A DNA stretch of 64,000 nucleotides from JASLDZ01 sp964244065. GTDB taxonomy: Bacteria; Pseudomonadota; Alphaproteobacteria; Caulobacterales; Caulobacteraceae. Under the pieces are notes generated by a model. The model saw only the letters and a list, made by a program, of their open reading frames with translations, had not been told where the DNA came from and did not search any database. Positions 1-11,500 of the stretch are shown piece after piece. The stretch covers positions 5,895-69,894 of the forward strand of contig CAXTHH010000009.1 in assembly GCA_964244065.1 (NCBI GenBank), read 5' to 3'. Both the position numbers and the translations under genes were made by a program. The stretch's first letter is position 1. The number at the start of each line of letters is the position of its first letter.

Positions 1-278
1 GTCGCCAGCACCTGCACCGGAGGCTGGGCGACGGTGGCGCGCATCACCACGCGCCCGCTCGCCCCGTCCACCACATAGAGGGAGCAGCCGCCCGTGCCGC
101 AGCGGGCGGAGTCGGCGGCGTAGGCGATGGTCTCCGGCCGCTCGTCCCGGTTCAGGTCCACGCGCGACGAGACCAGCGTCGCCGCGTCCGGGAGGCCCAG
201 GCGCCTGGCCAGGCCAGCGTCCGAGACGGCCGGCTCCGGCGCGGGGGCGACCGCGGCGGGGGCGTCGACCAGGATCAT
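1..278 (-). CDS. FG-GAP/VCBS-like hypothetical protein (partial, 3' end outside window)
   Basis: The ATG at 278 overlaps the TGA of the upstream methyltransferase (ATGA), so the two are probably translationally coupled. About 92 residues are visible before the window edge. After a Pro/Ala-rich N-terminus the protein has the segment DLNRDERPETI, which resembles the calcium-binding loop of FG-GAP/VCBS repeats, then a Cys pair (RCGTGGC) and a short beta-rich stretch. No clear signal peptide is seen, although the first 16 residues are hydrophobic and Ala/Pro rich. Function is unknown; the missing C-terminus prevents assignment. Confidence 0.6.
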   Translation of the reverse strand, partial: MILVDAPAAVAPAPEPAVSDAGLARRLGLPDAATLVSSRVDLNRDERPETIAYAADSARCGTGGCSLYVVDGASGRVVMRATVAQPPVQVLA

Positions 279-1171
279 AGGGGGTGCTCCGTTCCGCCTA
301 TCGCATCGGCCAAACGCGCGCGGGCCGATCCGGGCTTCAACGGCTGTTGTTGGGTCGGCGAGGGGGCCCAGCCGGTGGCGGTGATGATCTCGAAGGTGGC
401 GGGCGCACGCCCGTCCTCCGCCCCGAACCGCTCGCGATAGACCTCGAAGGCGCGGGCCAGCACGGCGCGGGTCAGCGGGCGCGAGGGGCGGTCGCGCAGC
501 ACGCCGGTCTCGCCCATGGCGCGCAGGTCGGCCAGGAGGCGCAGCGGGTGCTCGTAGCGCACCGTCACCCGATCCACGTCGGAGACAGGCAGGGCGAAGC
601 CGGCGCGCTGAAGCAGGCCCGCCGCGTCGATCCCGTCCGCGAAGGGCGACACGCGCGGTCCCGCCCCGCCCAGCAGCTCCGCCTCGGCGGCGAGCAGGCT
701 CTGGCGCAACTCGGTCAGTGTGGCTCCGCCCAGGAACGCGCCGATGAACAGCCCGTCCGGCCGCAGCGCCCGGCGCACCTGCACCAGCGCGCCGGGCAGG
801 TCGTTGGTCCAGTGCAGCGTCAGCAGGCTGACCACGAGGTCCAGGCTCGCCGGGGCGAAGGGCGGGCGCTCCTCGTCCGCCACCACGCGCAGACCCGCTC
901 GGCCGGCGAGGAAGGCCGGAGCGAGGTCCGCCTCGATCACCGTCCCGATCCGCCCCGCGGCGGGCGTGCCGGCGAGGGCGCGGGCGAAGGCGCCGTCGCG
1001 GGCGCCCAGGTCGACGGCCAGGGGGAAGTCGCGCAGGATGTCGCTCAGGCGCTCGGCCGCGTCCGCCGCCGCCCGCTGCTTGAGGAAGCCGGCGTAGCCG
1101 CTCCGGGCGGCGCGGCGCAGGCGCAGCCGATGCAGGCCGCGGTCGAACAGGAGGGGAGGGGCGCCGTCCAT
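275..1171 (-). CDS. SAM-dependent methyltransferase (BioC/NDUFAF5-like)
   Basis: This 298-residue protein has the class I methyltransferase layout: a motif I-type segment (AVDLGARDG) near residue 50, an acidic residue in the second strand (VIEADL), and a post-II motif (LDLVVSLLTLHWTNDLPG). These are typical of the BioC/NDUFAF5-like family in Alphaproteobacteria, where exact substrates are often unknown. The reading frame stays open upstream to 1348, but the start at 1171 (MDGAPPLLFDRGLHR) is chosen because the family begins with the FDR...R motif and because the divergent comF starts at 1170. Its stop overlaps the start of the next gene on the same strand. Confidence 0.8.
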   Translation of the reverse strand: MDGAPPLLFDRGLHRLRLRRAARSGYAGFLKQRAAADAAERLSDILRDFPLAVDLGARDGAFARALAGTPAAGRIGTVIEADLAPAFLAGRAGLRVVADEERPPFAPASLDLVVSLLTLHWTNDLPGALVQVRRALRPDGLFIGAFLGGATLTELRQSLLAAEAELLGGAGPRVSPFADGIDAAGLLQRAGFALPVSDVDRVTVRYEHPLRLLADLRAMGETGVLRDRPSRPLTRAVLARAFEVYRERFGAEDGRAPATFEIITATGWAPSPTQQQPLKPGSARARLADAIGGTEHPL

Positions 1172-1961
1172 GCGCGCAGCAGATAGGGCGTCGGCGGCGT
1201 GGGCGGGAGCGCGGGCGCTCGCCGCCGCCCCAGGCTGGCGGGCCGCAAGCCGGCGGGCGCTCGACCTTCTCATGCCGCCCCATGCCCTTGACGGGGCGGG
1301 GGAGCGGCCGTTCGCGCCCGGGCTGGGCGCGGCCGCCTGGACCCGCATCGCCTGGGTGGACGGGCCGGTGTGCGACGGCTGCGGCGTGCCCTACGCCTAC
1401 GACCTGCACAGCCGCTGCGCCGCCTGCTCCGCCCGGCCGCGCGCCTTCGACCGGGCGCGCTGCGCCTGCCTGTACGACGAGGGCTCGCGCGAGCTGATCC
1501 TGCAGCTGAAGCACGGCGACCGGACCGACCTCGCCGGCCTGTTCGCCCTGTGGCTGAACCGGGCCGCGCCCGACCTCCTGACCGCGTGCGACGCCGTGGC
1601 GCCCGTGCCCATGCACCCGGGCCGGCTGTTCCGCCGCCGCTACAACCAGGCCGCCGAGATCGCCCGGCCGCTCGCGCGCCTGGCGCGCCGGGCCTACCTG
1701 CCGGACGCCCTGGTCCGCGCGCGGGACACGGGCGGGCAGGGCGGGCGCTCGCGGCGAGGGCGGCGCGAGGCGGTGCGCGGCGCCTTCTCGGTTCCCAAGC
1801 CGGCGCGGGTGGCGGGCGTCCGCGTGCTCCTGGTCGACGACGTGATGACCACCGGGGCCACGGCGGAGGCCTGCGCCCGGGCGCTCAAGGCGGCGGGCGC
1901 GGCCGCCGTGTTCGTCGCGGTGGTCGCCCGGGTGCAGGAGGCGGAGGCCCTCGCTATATGA
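1170..1961 (+). CDS. comF: ComF family phosphoribosyltransferase-like protein
   Basis: The protein has 263 residues. It has an N-terminal zinc-finger-like pattern (C68-x2-C71 and C83-x2-C86) and a C-terminal PRTase fold with the PRPP-binding signature VLLVDDVMTTGAT at about 219-231. The RRRYNQAAEIARPLA segment is also typical of ComF. In naturally transformable bacteria ComF takes part in DNA uptake and processing; in others its role is unclear. The start overlaps that of the divergent methyltransferase. An internal ATG at 1272 would still keep both domains, so the exact start is uncertain. Confidence 0.88.
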   Translation: MRAADRASAAWAGARALAAAPGWRAASRRALDLLMPPHALDGAGERPFAPGLGAAAWTRIAWVDGPVCDGCGVPYAYDLHSRCAACSARPRAFDRARCACLYDEGSRELILQLKHGDRTDLAGLFALWLNRAAPDLLTACDAVAPVPMHPGRLFRRRYNQAAEIARPLARLARRAYLPDALVRARDTGGQGGRSRRGRREAVRGAFSVPKPARVAGVRVLLVDDVMTTGATAEACARALKAAGAAAVFVAVVARVQEAEALAI

Positions 1962-1989
1962 GCCGCCCCGCCGCAGCTGAGGGTCGCCC

Positions 1990-2250
1990 ATGCCGGACGT
2001 GACGATCTACACCCGCCCCTTCTGTCCCTACTGCTCCCGCGCCCTGTCGCTGCTGCAGAAGAAGGGCGTCGCCTTCACAGAGGTGAAGGACGCCTACATG
2101 GACCCCGCCAAGAAGCGCGAGATGGTGGCCAAGGCCAACGGCGGCTCCACCTTCCCCCAGATCTTCGTCGGCGAGCGCCACATCGGCGGCTGCGACGACT
2201 TGATGGCGCTCGACCGCCGGGGCGAGCTGGACGCGCTGCTGGCGGCGTGA
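1990..2250 (+). CDS. grxC: Glutaredoxin 3 (GrxC)
   Basis: This is a cytosolic glutaredoxin of 86 residues, the usual family length. The redox-active site is C12-P-Y-C15, and the glutathione-binding TFPQIF (cis-Pro) and GGCDD segments follow. It reduces disulfides or mixed glutathione disulfides using glutathione. It lies 28 bp after comF, and its TGA overlaps the GTG of the nitrilase-family gene, so grxC, the amidase gene and the DUF1178 gene look like one translationally coupled unit. Confidence 0.95.
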   Translation: MPDVTIYTRPFCPYCSRALSLLQKKGVAFTEVKDAYMDPAKKREMVAKANGGSTFPQIFVGERHIGGCDDLMALDRRGELDALLAA

Positions 2251-3068
2251 GCACCCGCGTCGCCCTCCTGCAGCTGCGCACGCCGGCCAGCCACGCCGAG
2301 GCCTTGGCGCATGTGGAGCCGCTCGTGCGCCGGGCGGCGGGGGAGGGCGCGCGCCTGGTGCTGACGCCGGAATGCACCAACGTGGTCCAGCGGGACCGCG
2401 CCAAGCTGCTGCCGGAGCTGCGCACCGTCGAGGACGACCCGGTCGTGAACGGCCTGCGCGGCCTCGCCGCGGACCTGGGCGTCGAGCTCCTGATCGGCTC
2501 CGCCCTCGTCCGGCGCGAGGACGGCGGCTGCGCCAACCGCTCGCTGCTGATCGGCGCGGACGGGGCGGTGCGGGCCGCCTACGACAAGGTCCACATGTTC
2601 GACGTCGACCTCCCCACCGGCGAGCGGGTGCGCGAGAGCGAGGTCTACACGCCCGGCGACCGGGCGGTGGTGGCCGACACCGTGGCCGGCCGGCTGGGCC
2701 TGACCGTCTGCTACGATGTGCGTTTCCCCGCCCTGTTCCGGGCGGAGGCGGAGGCCGGGGCGCAGATCATCGCCGTGCCCGCCGCCTTCACCCGCCCCAC
2801 GGGCGAGGCGCACTGGGAGGTGCTGCTGCGCGCCCGCGCCATCGAGACGGGAAGCTTCGTGCTCGCCCCCGCCCAGGGCGGCCATCATGCCGACGGGCGC
2901 GGCACCTGGGGGCGGACCACCGCCGCCGGGCCCTGGGGCGAGGTGCTGGGCAGGCTGGACCATGACGAGCCGGGCGTGCTCGCCGTGGAGATCGACCTCG
3001 CGCACGTGGCCAAGGCGCGCGCCGCAGTGCCGGCGCTGGCCAACGCCCGGGGCTTCGCCGCGCCGTGA
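2247..3068 (+). CDS. Carbon-nitrogen hydrolase (Nit1-like amidase)
   Basis: This 273-residue protein belongs to the nitrilase superfamily. The catalytic triad can be read as E42 (TPEC), K114 (YDKVHMFD) and C155 (TVCYDVRFP). The closest recognisable branch is the Nit1/deaminated-glutathione amidase group, where the enzyme hydrolyses deaminated glutathione. Its position next to a glutaredoxin fits a glutathione-related repair role, but that is inference. It starts at GTG 2247, overlapping the grxC stop, and its own stop overlaps the GTG of the next gene. Confidence 0.88.
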   Translation: MSTRVALLQLRTPASHAEALAHVEPLVRRAAGEGARLVLTPECTNVVQRDRAKLLPELRTVEDDPVVNGLRGLAADLGVELLIGSALVRREDGGCANRSLLIGADGAVRAAYDKVHMFDVDLPTGERVRESEVYTPGDRAVVADTVAGRLGLTVCYDVRFPALFRAEAEAGAQIIAVPAAFTRPTGEAHWEVLLRARAIETGSFVLAPAQGGHHADGRGTWGRTTAAGPWGEVLGRLDHDEPGVLAVEIDLAHVAKARAAVPALANARGFAAP

Positions 3069-3502
3069 TCCGCTACGCCCTGCGCTGCGAGGCGGGCCAC
3101 GGGTTCGAAGCCTGGTTCGCCTCCTCCGCCGCCTATGACGACCAGGCCGCCGGCGGGCTGGTGAGCTGCCCCGTGTGCGACAGCCCGCGGGTGGAGAAGC
3201 AGATCATGGCCCCGGCCGTGGCCGGCACGCGGCGCTCCGCCGAGCCCGACGGGCCGCCGCCGGCCAGGATGCGCGAGATGTTCCGCCGCGCCGCCCGGGA
3301 GGTGCGTCGCAAGGTGTTCGACGACTTCGACCACGTGGGCGACGCCTTCGCGAAGGAGGCTCGCGCCATCCACGAGGGCAAGGCGGAGGAGCGCGGCATC
3401 TACGGCGAGGCCACCCCCGCGGAGGTCCGCGCCCTGCGCGAAGACGGCGTCGGCGTCGCCCCGCTCCCGCCCGAGCCGGTGGACGAGGACAAGCTGAACT
3501 AG
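3065..3502 (+). CDS. DUF1178 family protein
   Basis: The 145-residue protein starts at GTG 3065 inside the stop of the amidase gene. The N-terminus has the DUF1178 pattern: MIRYALRCEAGHGFEAWF, then a CPVC pair (C35, C38), suggesting a small zinc ribbon. The C-terminal half is charged and ends in a PLPPEPVDEDKLN-type tail usual for the family. Function is unknown. Conserved linkage with grxC and a Nit-type amidase is common in Alphaproteobacteria. Confidence 0.85.
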   Translation: MIRYALRCEAGHGFEAWFASSAAYDDQAAGGLVSCPVCDSPRVEKQIMAPAVAGTRRSAEPDGPPPARMREMFRRAAREVRRKVFDDFDHVGDAFAKEARAIHEGKAEERGIYGEATPAEVRALREDGVGVAPLPPEPVDEDKLN

Positions 3503-3510
3503 CGAGGCTT

Positions 3511-3652
3511 GACCTCCTCCCCTGCGAAGCGGGGGAGGTGGCCGCGAAGCGGACGGAGGGGGCCAGTTCACGCCCGACCTCCACCAGCGCAGCCCCCTCC
3601 GTCACGCGCCTGCGGCGCGCGCCACCTCCCCCGCTTCGCAGGGGAGGTGGTC
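3511..3652 (+). repeat. Extragenic palindromic repeat, copy A
   Basis: Two inverted arms share the core CCTCCCCTGCGAAGCGGGGG and GGCCGCGAAGCGGACGGAG; the right arm is the complement with an intervening 40-50 bp. Related copies lie at about 11925-12080 and 25229-25372. The unit sits between convergently unrelated genes and contains no ORF. It is probably a REP/MITE-like extragenic element that folds into a long hairpin. Confidence 0.8.
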
Positions 3653-3749
3653 AGAGAACATCCTCCCGCTTGGCTCCGCCCGTCCCACCCGGCTATCGTC
3701 GCGGCAAGCGAGGCGGCTCCAGACCGCCCGGTGCGGGACGGAGACGACC

Positions 3750-5393
<1,644 letters not shown>

Positions 5394-5409
5394 GAGCTCT
5401 GAACCGCCC

Positions 5410-6264
5410 GTGACCCAAGCCGAGCCGCCGCGCGCGAAGCCTTCCGCAGCCCCGGCGACGGCGCCGCGTCCGCGGCGCACGACGGCCCAGCTCGGGCGGT
5501 CGGCCAGCCGCATCGCCATCGGCTGCGCGGTGGTGTCCATCCTGGTGTTCGTGCTGGCCGTGGTCGGCTTCCGCCAGGGCTGGCTCAGCTTCGCGGCGGC
5601 GACGCGAGGCCTGACGGGGATCGCCGTGCCCGCCCTGGCGCTGCTGGCCGCCCTGTTCGGGATCGTTGGCGCGGTGCTGGCGCTCATGGCCAAGCCCCGG
5701 GGCGGGGCGGTGACGGCGCTGGTCGCCGTCGCGCTGGGCCTCGGCGTCTACCTGTTCTGGACGCAGGCCAACGCCAGGAACAGCAAGGCCCCGCCGGTCC
5801 ACGAGGTCGCCACCGACTGGACCGACCCGCTGATGTTCTCTCCCAAGACGCTCGCCGCGCGGGGCGACAAGGCCAACCCCGTGGAGCTCGCGCCCGTGGT
5901 GCCGGAGGGGCCGGGCGCCGCCGGCGGCTTCCTGGGCCGGCCCGTGGCCGACGTGAACGCCCGCACCTGCCCGGGCGCCGCGCCGCTGGTGCTCACCACC
6001 CCCCCCGCCGACGCCTACGCCAAGCTGAAGGCGGCGGTGGCGGGCGAGCGCATGGCGATCCTGACCGACGATCCGCAGACGGGCCGTATCGAGGCCACGG
6101 CAGCGCGCGGCTTCTGGGGCGTGCGCGACGATCTGGCCGGTCGCGTTCGCCCGGAAGGCGCGGGCGCCCGCATCGACCTGCGCTCCATCGCCCGGGCGGG
6201 CGATACGGACAACGGGGCCAACTGCGACCGCGTCACCCGCCTGCGGAAGGCGGTGGCCGGCTGA
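5410..6264 (+). CDS. DUF1499 membrane protein
   Basis: The 284-residue protein begins at GTG 5410. A Pro/Ala-rich cytoplasmic N-terminus is followed by three hydrophobic segments (about 33-55, 66-92 and 97-117). A C-terminal soluble domain contains the DUF1499 features: PPVHEVATDW near the start, then RIEATAARGFWGVRDDLAGRVRPEG and GARIDLRSIAR. Function is unknown. The last 32 bp overlap tail-to-tail with the MBL hydrolase gene on the other strand. Confidence 0.85.
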   Translation: MTQAEPPRAKPSAAPATAPRPRRTTAQLGRSASRIAIGCAVVSILVFVLAVVGFRQGWLSFAAATRGLTGIAVPALALLAALFGIVGAVLALMAKPRGGAVTALVAVALGLGVYLFWTQANARNSKAPPVHEVATDWTDPLMFSPKTLAARGDKANPVELAPVVPEGPGAAGGFLGRPVADVNARTCPGAAPLVLTTPPADAYAKLKAAVAGERMAILTDDPQTGRIEATAARGFWGVRDDLAGRVRPEGAGARIDLRSIARAGDTDNGANCDRVTRLRKAVAG

Positions 6265-7228
6265 GCCGGGCGGGGCGGTAGACGGCCTCCGCCGGGGCGC
6301 CGCCTGCGTCCGCCCGCACCTCGCCCAGGCGCACGAGCCGGATCAGGTGCGCCAGCACCGATCGCGCCGCCGCGGGATGCAGCCTGGGATCCACCTCGGC
6401 GTACAGGCGGGCCACCATATCGGGGATGCGGGCGAGGCCGGCGCCCACCGCGGCGCGCACCTGCGCCTCGCGATGCAGCCGGTGCGCCTTGTAGGCTTGC
6501 AGGAACTGTGCGGGCGCAGTGACCGCCGGCCCGTGCGCCGGGTGCAGGATGGCGAAGCCCTCCGCGATCACCTGGTCGAGGCTGGCGAGGTAGGCGTCCA
6601 TGTCCCCGTCGGGCGGCGAGACGATGGTCGTCGACCACCCCATCACGTGGTCGCCCGACAGCAGCACGCCCCCTCCCAGGTCGAAGGCGAGATGGTTCGA
6701 GGCGTGGCCCGGGGTGGCCAGCACGCGCAGCCGCCAGCCCTCGCCGGCCAGCACCTCGTCGTCCGCCAGCTCGCGGTCGGGGCGGAAACGCGCGTCGCCG
6801 GAGACCTCGCCCCCGTCCGCCGCCGGGTCGGCCCGGCCCAGCACCGGCGCGCCGCCGAGCGCCGCCGCGAGCGGACGCGCCAGCGGGCTGTGGTCCGCGT
6901 GCGTGTGCGTCACCAGCACCGCGGCGACGCGCTCGCCGGCCACGGCGCGCAGCAGCGCGTCGAGGTGCTCCGGGTCGTCCGGCCCGGGATCGACCACCGC
7001 CACCTCGCCCCCTCTCCCCGGCAGGCCCACGATGAAGCTGTTGGTGCCGAGGTAGGTGAAGGGCCCGGGGTTGCGGCAGGTCACCCGGCGCAGGCCCGGT
7101 CCGACCTCCACCGCCTCGCCGTAGCGGGGGTCCATGTCGCGCACGAACGGGATCGGCGGCGGCGGCCGGCCCGCCGCTTGCGGGAAGGGGGCGGAGCCCT
7201 CAGGCGGAGTCCCGGTCCTGGCCGTCAT
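6233..7228 (-). CDS. MBL-fold metallo-hydrolase (LACTB2-like)
   Basis: This 331-residue protein has the metallo-beta-lactamase zinc motif H108-T-H110-A-D112-H113, followed by H175 in TPGHASNH, D193 in LLSGDH and a late HPAHGP histidine. A C-terminal winged-helix-like region (residues 250-320) matches the LACTB2/endoribonuclease-like group. The substrate is unknown; relatives hydrolyse esters, thioesters or RNA. The start at 7228 is the first ATG, though the conserved part begins near IPFVRDMDPRYG (residue 26). Confidence 0.85.
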   Translation of the reverse strand: MTARTGTPPEGSAPFPQAAGRPPPPIPFVRDMDPRYGEAVEVGPGLRRVTCRNPGPFTYLGTNSFIVGLPGRGGEVAVVDPGPDDPEHLDALLRAVAGERVAAVLVTHTHADHSPLARPLAAALGGAPVLGRADPAADGGEVSGDARFRPDRELADDEVLAGEGWRLRVLATPGHASNHLAFDLGGGVLLSGDHVMGWSTTIVSPPDGDMDAYLASLDQVIAEGFAILHPAHGPAVTAPAQFLQAYKAHRLHREAQVRAAVGAGLARIPDMVARLYAEVDPRLHPAAARSVLAHLIRLVRLGEVRADAGGAPAEAVYRPARLSRPPPSAGG

Positions 7229-7367
7229 GCTGTTCCTGTCCCGCCGCCTGCAGGTGGTCGCCGCCGCGCTGCTGCTGCTCGCCGCCGCCCGGCTGGTCGA
7301 GGCGGTGGCCGCGCCCGCCGCGCCGCCTGCCGGCGTGCGCGGTCAGATCGCCTGGGAGAGGTCGTAG
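7227..7367 (+). CDS. Possible small membrane protein
   Basis: A 46-residue ORF starts at ATG 7227, on the strand opposite two flanking genes and mostly in the 114 bp between them. It has a short basic start (MLFLSRRLQ) and one strongly hydrophobic helix (VVAAALLLLAAARLVEAVAA) followed by a polar tail. The shape fits a single-span small protein or a signal anchor. It overlaps the end of the rhodanese-like gene by 25 bp. There is no clear ribosome binding site, and GC-rich DNA easily produces such ORFs, so this is a candidate only. Confidence 0.25.
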   Translation: MLFLSRRLQVVAAALLLLAAARLVEAVAAPAAPPAGVRGQIAWERS

Positions 7368-7747
7368 CCCGCCGCCCGGCCGAGCTCGACCAGCTCGTCG
7401 CGCGGCATGTCGGGCCCCGCGCGCCCCCGCGCCCAGACGACGATGGAGCGCGTGCCGGAGCGGCAGAAGGCCAGCACCGGCCCGTCCGCCGCGTCCACCG
7501 CCGCGCGCACCGCCTCGACCTGCCCGGGCGTGGGCCCGCCGACGACAGGGATGTGCGCGTAGTCCAGCCCCGCCGCCCGCGCCGCGGCCTCCATCTCGGC
7601 CGAGCTCGGCTGGCCGGGGTCCTCGCCGTCCGGCCGGTTGTTGATCACCAGGGCGAAGCCCCGGGCGGCCGCCTCCGCCATGTCCCCGGGCGCGAGCTGC
7701 GGGGCGGTGGAGAAGTGTCCGGTCACGGTGCGGATGTCGGCGGTCAT
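7343..7747 (-). CDS. TIGR01244 family sulfur transferase/phosphatase-like protein
   Basis: The 134-residue protein has the DUF442/TIGR01244 pattern: VINNRPDGEDPGQPS near residue 34 and the active loop FCRSGTRS with C95 and R100, as in rhodanese and dual-specificity phosphatase-like enzymes. Family members occur as stand-alone domains or fused to Blh-type beta-lactamase hydrolases and are linked to sulfide metabolism. The neighbouring MBL gene 114 bp downstream fits a similar persulfide-related partnership, but that is inference. Confidence 0.85.
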   Translation of the reverse strand: MTADIRTVTGHFSTAPQLAPGDMAEAAARGFALVINNRPDGEDPGQPSSAEMEAAARAAGLDYAHIPVVGGPTPGQVEAVRAAVDAADGPVLAFCRSGTRSIVVWARGRAGPDMPRDELVELGRAAGYDLSQAI

Positions 7748-7758
7748 GGGGAGCGTCC

Positions 7759-8310
7759 TTAGCGCTGGCGCATGCAGCGGACGGCGCGCTGGCCGTCCAG
7801 GTTGCAGAAGTAGCTGCCGAGCGCCGCGCGGCGCACCGCCAGCTGCGAGCCCTTGTGCGCGGGCCGCTCGATCGGCTCGTCGTCCGTCTGCACCCAGGCC
7901 GTGCCCTCCTCGGCGGTGAAGAACACGGCCTTGCCGTCGGGCAGACGCCCGCCGCGCGCCAGGGTGTAGGTGATCCGGTCCACCTGCTCCTCCGCGGGGC
8001 CGCCCCGGCCGCGGAACAGGCTGAACGCCGGCAGCTCCAGCCCGAAGGCCTGGCGGCGCACGCTGCGCACCTGCTCGCGGTCCAGCACCACCACCTGCCC
8101 TCGGGCTTCGGCCTCGTCGAGCGTGGCCGCCGCCTTGTCATAGCAGGCGAGCCGTTGGGCGCCGTCGGTCTCCTTGCGGCAGCTGGCCAGCGCCTCCAGC
8201 ACCCCGGCGCGGCGGGCCTCCGGCTTGGGCGGGGCGGCGAGCGCCAGGGGCGCGGCGAGCGCGGCGGCGGCCAGGAGGCCAGCGGCGGGGGCGAGGAGGC
8301 GAGGCGTCAT
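7759..8310 (-). CDS. Periplasmic conserved hypothetical protein
   Basis: Choosing ATG 8310 gives 183 residues that begin with an evident signal peptide (MTPRLLAPAAGLLAAAALA, cleavage near ALAAPP). The mature part has the pattern ASCRKETDGAQRLACYDKAA, a two-Cys helical segment common in small alphaproteobacterial secreted proteins, and then a mostly beta C-terminal half with two further cysteines (YFCNLDG, RCM). No enzymatic motif is seen. It lies 11 bp upstream of the TIGR01244 gene on the same strand and is probably cotranscribed with it. Confidence 0.7.
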   Translation of the reverse strand: MTPRLLAPAAGLLAAAALAAPLALAAPPKPEARRAGVLEALASCRKETDGAQRLACYDKAAATLDEAEARGQVVVLDREQVRSVRRQAFGLELPAFSLFRGRGGPAEEQVDRITYTLARGGRLPDGKAVFFTAEEGTAWVQTDDEPIERPAHKGSQLAVRRAALGSYFCNLDGQRAVRCMRQR

Positions 8311-8527
8311 GGCGCTAGGGGAACCACGCACGTCCGATCTGGGCAAGGTGGCCGCGTGTGTGGCGCGAATGCGACAACCGGATGATGACGGTGCTACGGA
8401 CGTGCAACGCGCATTGACCCCCGGCGGCGCGGCGGCACAGGTTGGCTGCAACCGGCGGAGTTCCGTCGGACCTGGATTCCGCGTGGCCACGAGGCCCGCG
8501 ACACCGTTGAATGGGGATCGTTCTCAC

Positions 8528-11500
8528 ATGAACACCACGCGAAGCCGCCTCCTGGCGTCCAGCGTCCTTTGCGGCGCGGCCATCCTGGGCGCCTCGCCCG
8601 CCCTGGCCCAATCGACCCAGCCCACCACGGGCAACGGCCGGGTCGAGACGACCCAGTCGGCCGGCCAGGCCGACGCCTCCTCGCGCGTCCAGACGGACGC
8701 CGCGGGCCTGAACACCCCCGGCGACAACGGCACCACGGTGGGTGAAGTCGTCGTCACCGGCTCGCGCATCGCCCGCCGCGACTACGTCGCCGACTCGCCC
8801 ATCGTCTCGGTCGGCCCCAAGGCCATCGAGAACACCGGCGACATCACGCTGGAGCGCGTGATCGCGCAGCTGCCGCAGGTGGTGAGCACCCAGGGCGCCC
8901 AGGTGAACAACGGCGGCAACGGCCAGGTGAACTTCGCCCTGCGCGGCATCGGCTCCAGCCGCACCCTGGTGCTGATCGACGGGCGTCGCGCCGTGCCTTC
9001 GAACGCCAGCGGCGTCATCGACCTGAACACCATCCCGACCGCGCTGATCGAGAACATCGAGGTCATCACGGGCGGCGCCTCTTCGGCCTACGGCTCGGAC
9101 GCCATCGCCGGCGTCGCCAACTTCAAGCTGAAGCACAACTTCCAGGGCCTGGTGATCGACAGCCAGTACAACATCTCGGAAGAGGGTGACGGCGAAGAGC
9201 AGGCGGTCAACATCACCGCGGGCGGCAACTTCGACGGCGACCGCGGCAACGCGGTAATCTCGTTTGGCTACGCCAACCGAAATGCCGTGTTCTATGGCGC
9301 GCGTCCGAACGTGCAATTGAACGACTTCGGCGACTTCGGCCTGCCTAATAGCTCCATCCTAGCCGTCGGCGGTTTCTCGGGCACGATCCCGCAGGGCTCG
9401 GCCGCGGGCATCGCCAACGCCGCCCTCAACGCGGCGGGCAACAACGTTGCCGGCGCGAACGGCTTCAGCCAAGCCGCCTTCAACACCGTGTTCGGCCGCT
9501 ACGGCGTCAACGGCGCCTCGGTGGCGGTGAACCAGAACACGGCGATCGGCTTCAACTCGGACGGTACGCTGTTCTACAAGGGTCTGAACTACAAGGGTCC
9601 GACCGACACCATCGACTTCGCCACCATTCCGCAGACGCCGCTGAACGCAGCGCTGGGCGGCGCGGCGGCGAACGGCCCCGGCGCCTACAACACGGGCGCT
9701 CTGAACTACGCCCTGGTGCCGCAGACGCGCTACAACGCCTACGGTTCGGTCGAGTACAAGATCAACGACCACATCAAGGCCTACGGCCAGTTCATCTTCA
9801 ATCAGTTCACTTCGGCCACCGTTCTGGCGCCCACGCCGGCGGCCAGCAACCCGGGCACGGCGGTCGGCGCCCTGCCGACGGCCAACACCGGCTTCCTCGT
9901 GCCGGTTACCAACCCCTACCTGTCGGCTGATCTTAGGACGCTGCTGGCTTCGCGCCCGAACCCGAATGCGCCGTTCCTGTTCAACAAGCGCTTCACCGAG
10001 TTCGGCTTCCGCAACGCGACGATCGATTATACCACCTACCAAATCCTGACGGGCGCGCGCGGCGACATCCCCGATCCGGGCAACCACGACCTGACCTACG
10101 ACATTTACGGCAGCTATGGTCGGACGCTGGAGAACGACACACAGACGGGTAACCTGAACCGCTCGCTGTTCCGCCAGTACCTGGAGAGCCCCACCGGCGC
10201 GCTCGGGGCTTGCTCGGGGTACAACCCCTTCGGCCAGAACGGCATCTCCGCCGCCTGCCGCAGCCTGCTCAGCCCGACCACCAAGAACCAAGTCGAGAAC
10301 GTGCAACGCGTGGTGGAAGGCACCCTGACCGGCCGCGCCTTCACCGCCGAGTTCGCCGACCACTTCGGCGGCGAGGTCCGCTTCGCCCTGGGCGGCGACT
10401 ACCGTCAGAACCGCTATGCCTTCACTCCCGACGCCATCGCCTCGTCCAACGACACGGCGGGCACGATCGGCTCGAACACCAACCCGTTCAACAACGCCAA
10501 CGGCTTGGCCGGCTTCAACGCCGCCCAGCCCACCCGCGGCGTGACGGACGTGTACGAGGTCTATGGCGAGCTGCTGCTGCCGCTCGTCCACGACCTGCCG
10601 TTCGCCAAGCGCGTCGAGCTCAACCTCGGCGCCCGCTTCTCGGACTACAACTTCTCGGGCAGCGGCCGTGAGACCCAGCTCAACACGACGACCTACAAGG
10701 CCGAGGTGAACTGGAAGGTCACCGATTGGGCCACCCTGCGCGGCGGCTACAACCGCGCCGTCCGCGCGCCCAACGTGGGCGAGCTGTTCACACCGCAGCA
10801 GACCAACTTCGCCGCCATCAACAACCCGGGCACGCTCGGCAACGGCGATCCCTGCGACGGCACCGGCGCCTACATCAACGGTCCCAACGGCGCCGCAGTG
10901 CGCGCCCTCTGCATCGCGCAGGGCGTGCCGGCCGCTCTCGTGGGTTCGCCAGCCACCTTCCGCCAAGCTAACTCGCAGGCGGCGTCCACTTCGGGCGGCA
11001 ACCCGAACCTGCGGGAAGAGCGCGCCAACACCTACACTGGCGGCTTCGTGATCACGCCGAAGTTCTCCAACCCGCTGTTCTCGCGCATCTCCCTGTCCGT
11101 CGATTATTACAATATTTCGATCTCGCAAGCGATCGGAGGCATCGCAACGCTTACTTCGCTCAGCAAGTGCTACAACTCGGACGGCTCCAACCCGACGTAC
11201 TCGATCAACAACTTCTTCTGCGGCGCCATCCAACGGGACACGGGCACGGGTCAGCTGGCGAACAGCACGGCCACCCAGCAGAACACGGGCGGCTTGAAGA
11301 CCAGCGGCATTGACTTCCAGGCCGACTGGGGTTTCGCCCTGGCGGCGATCCCCTACCTGAACCTGAGCGACAAGTACGGCTCGCTGGCGTTCAACTTGGT
11401 CGGCACCTGGGTGAACGACCTTGATACCCGCGCGACGCCTACGGACCGCTACCAGCAGAACCGTGGCACGATTAGCTCGCAGGGCTACACTCCCGTGTGG

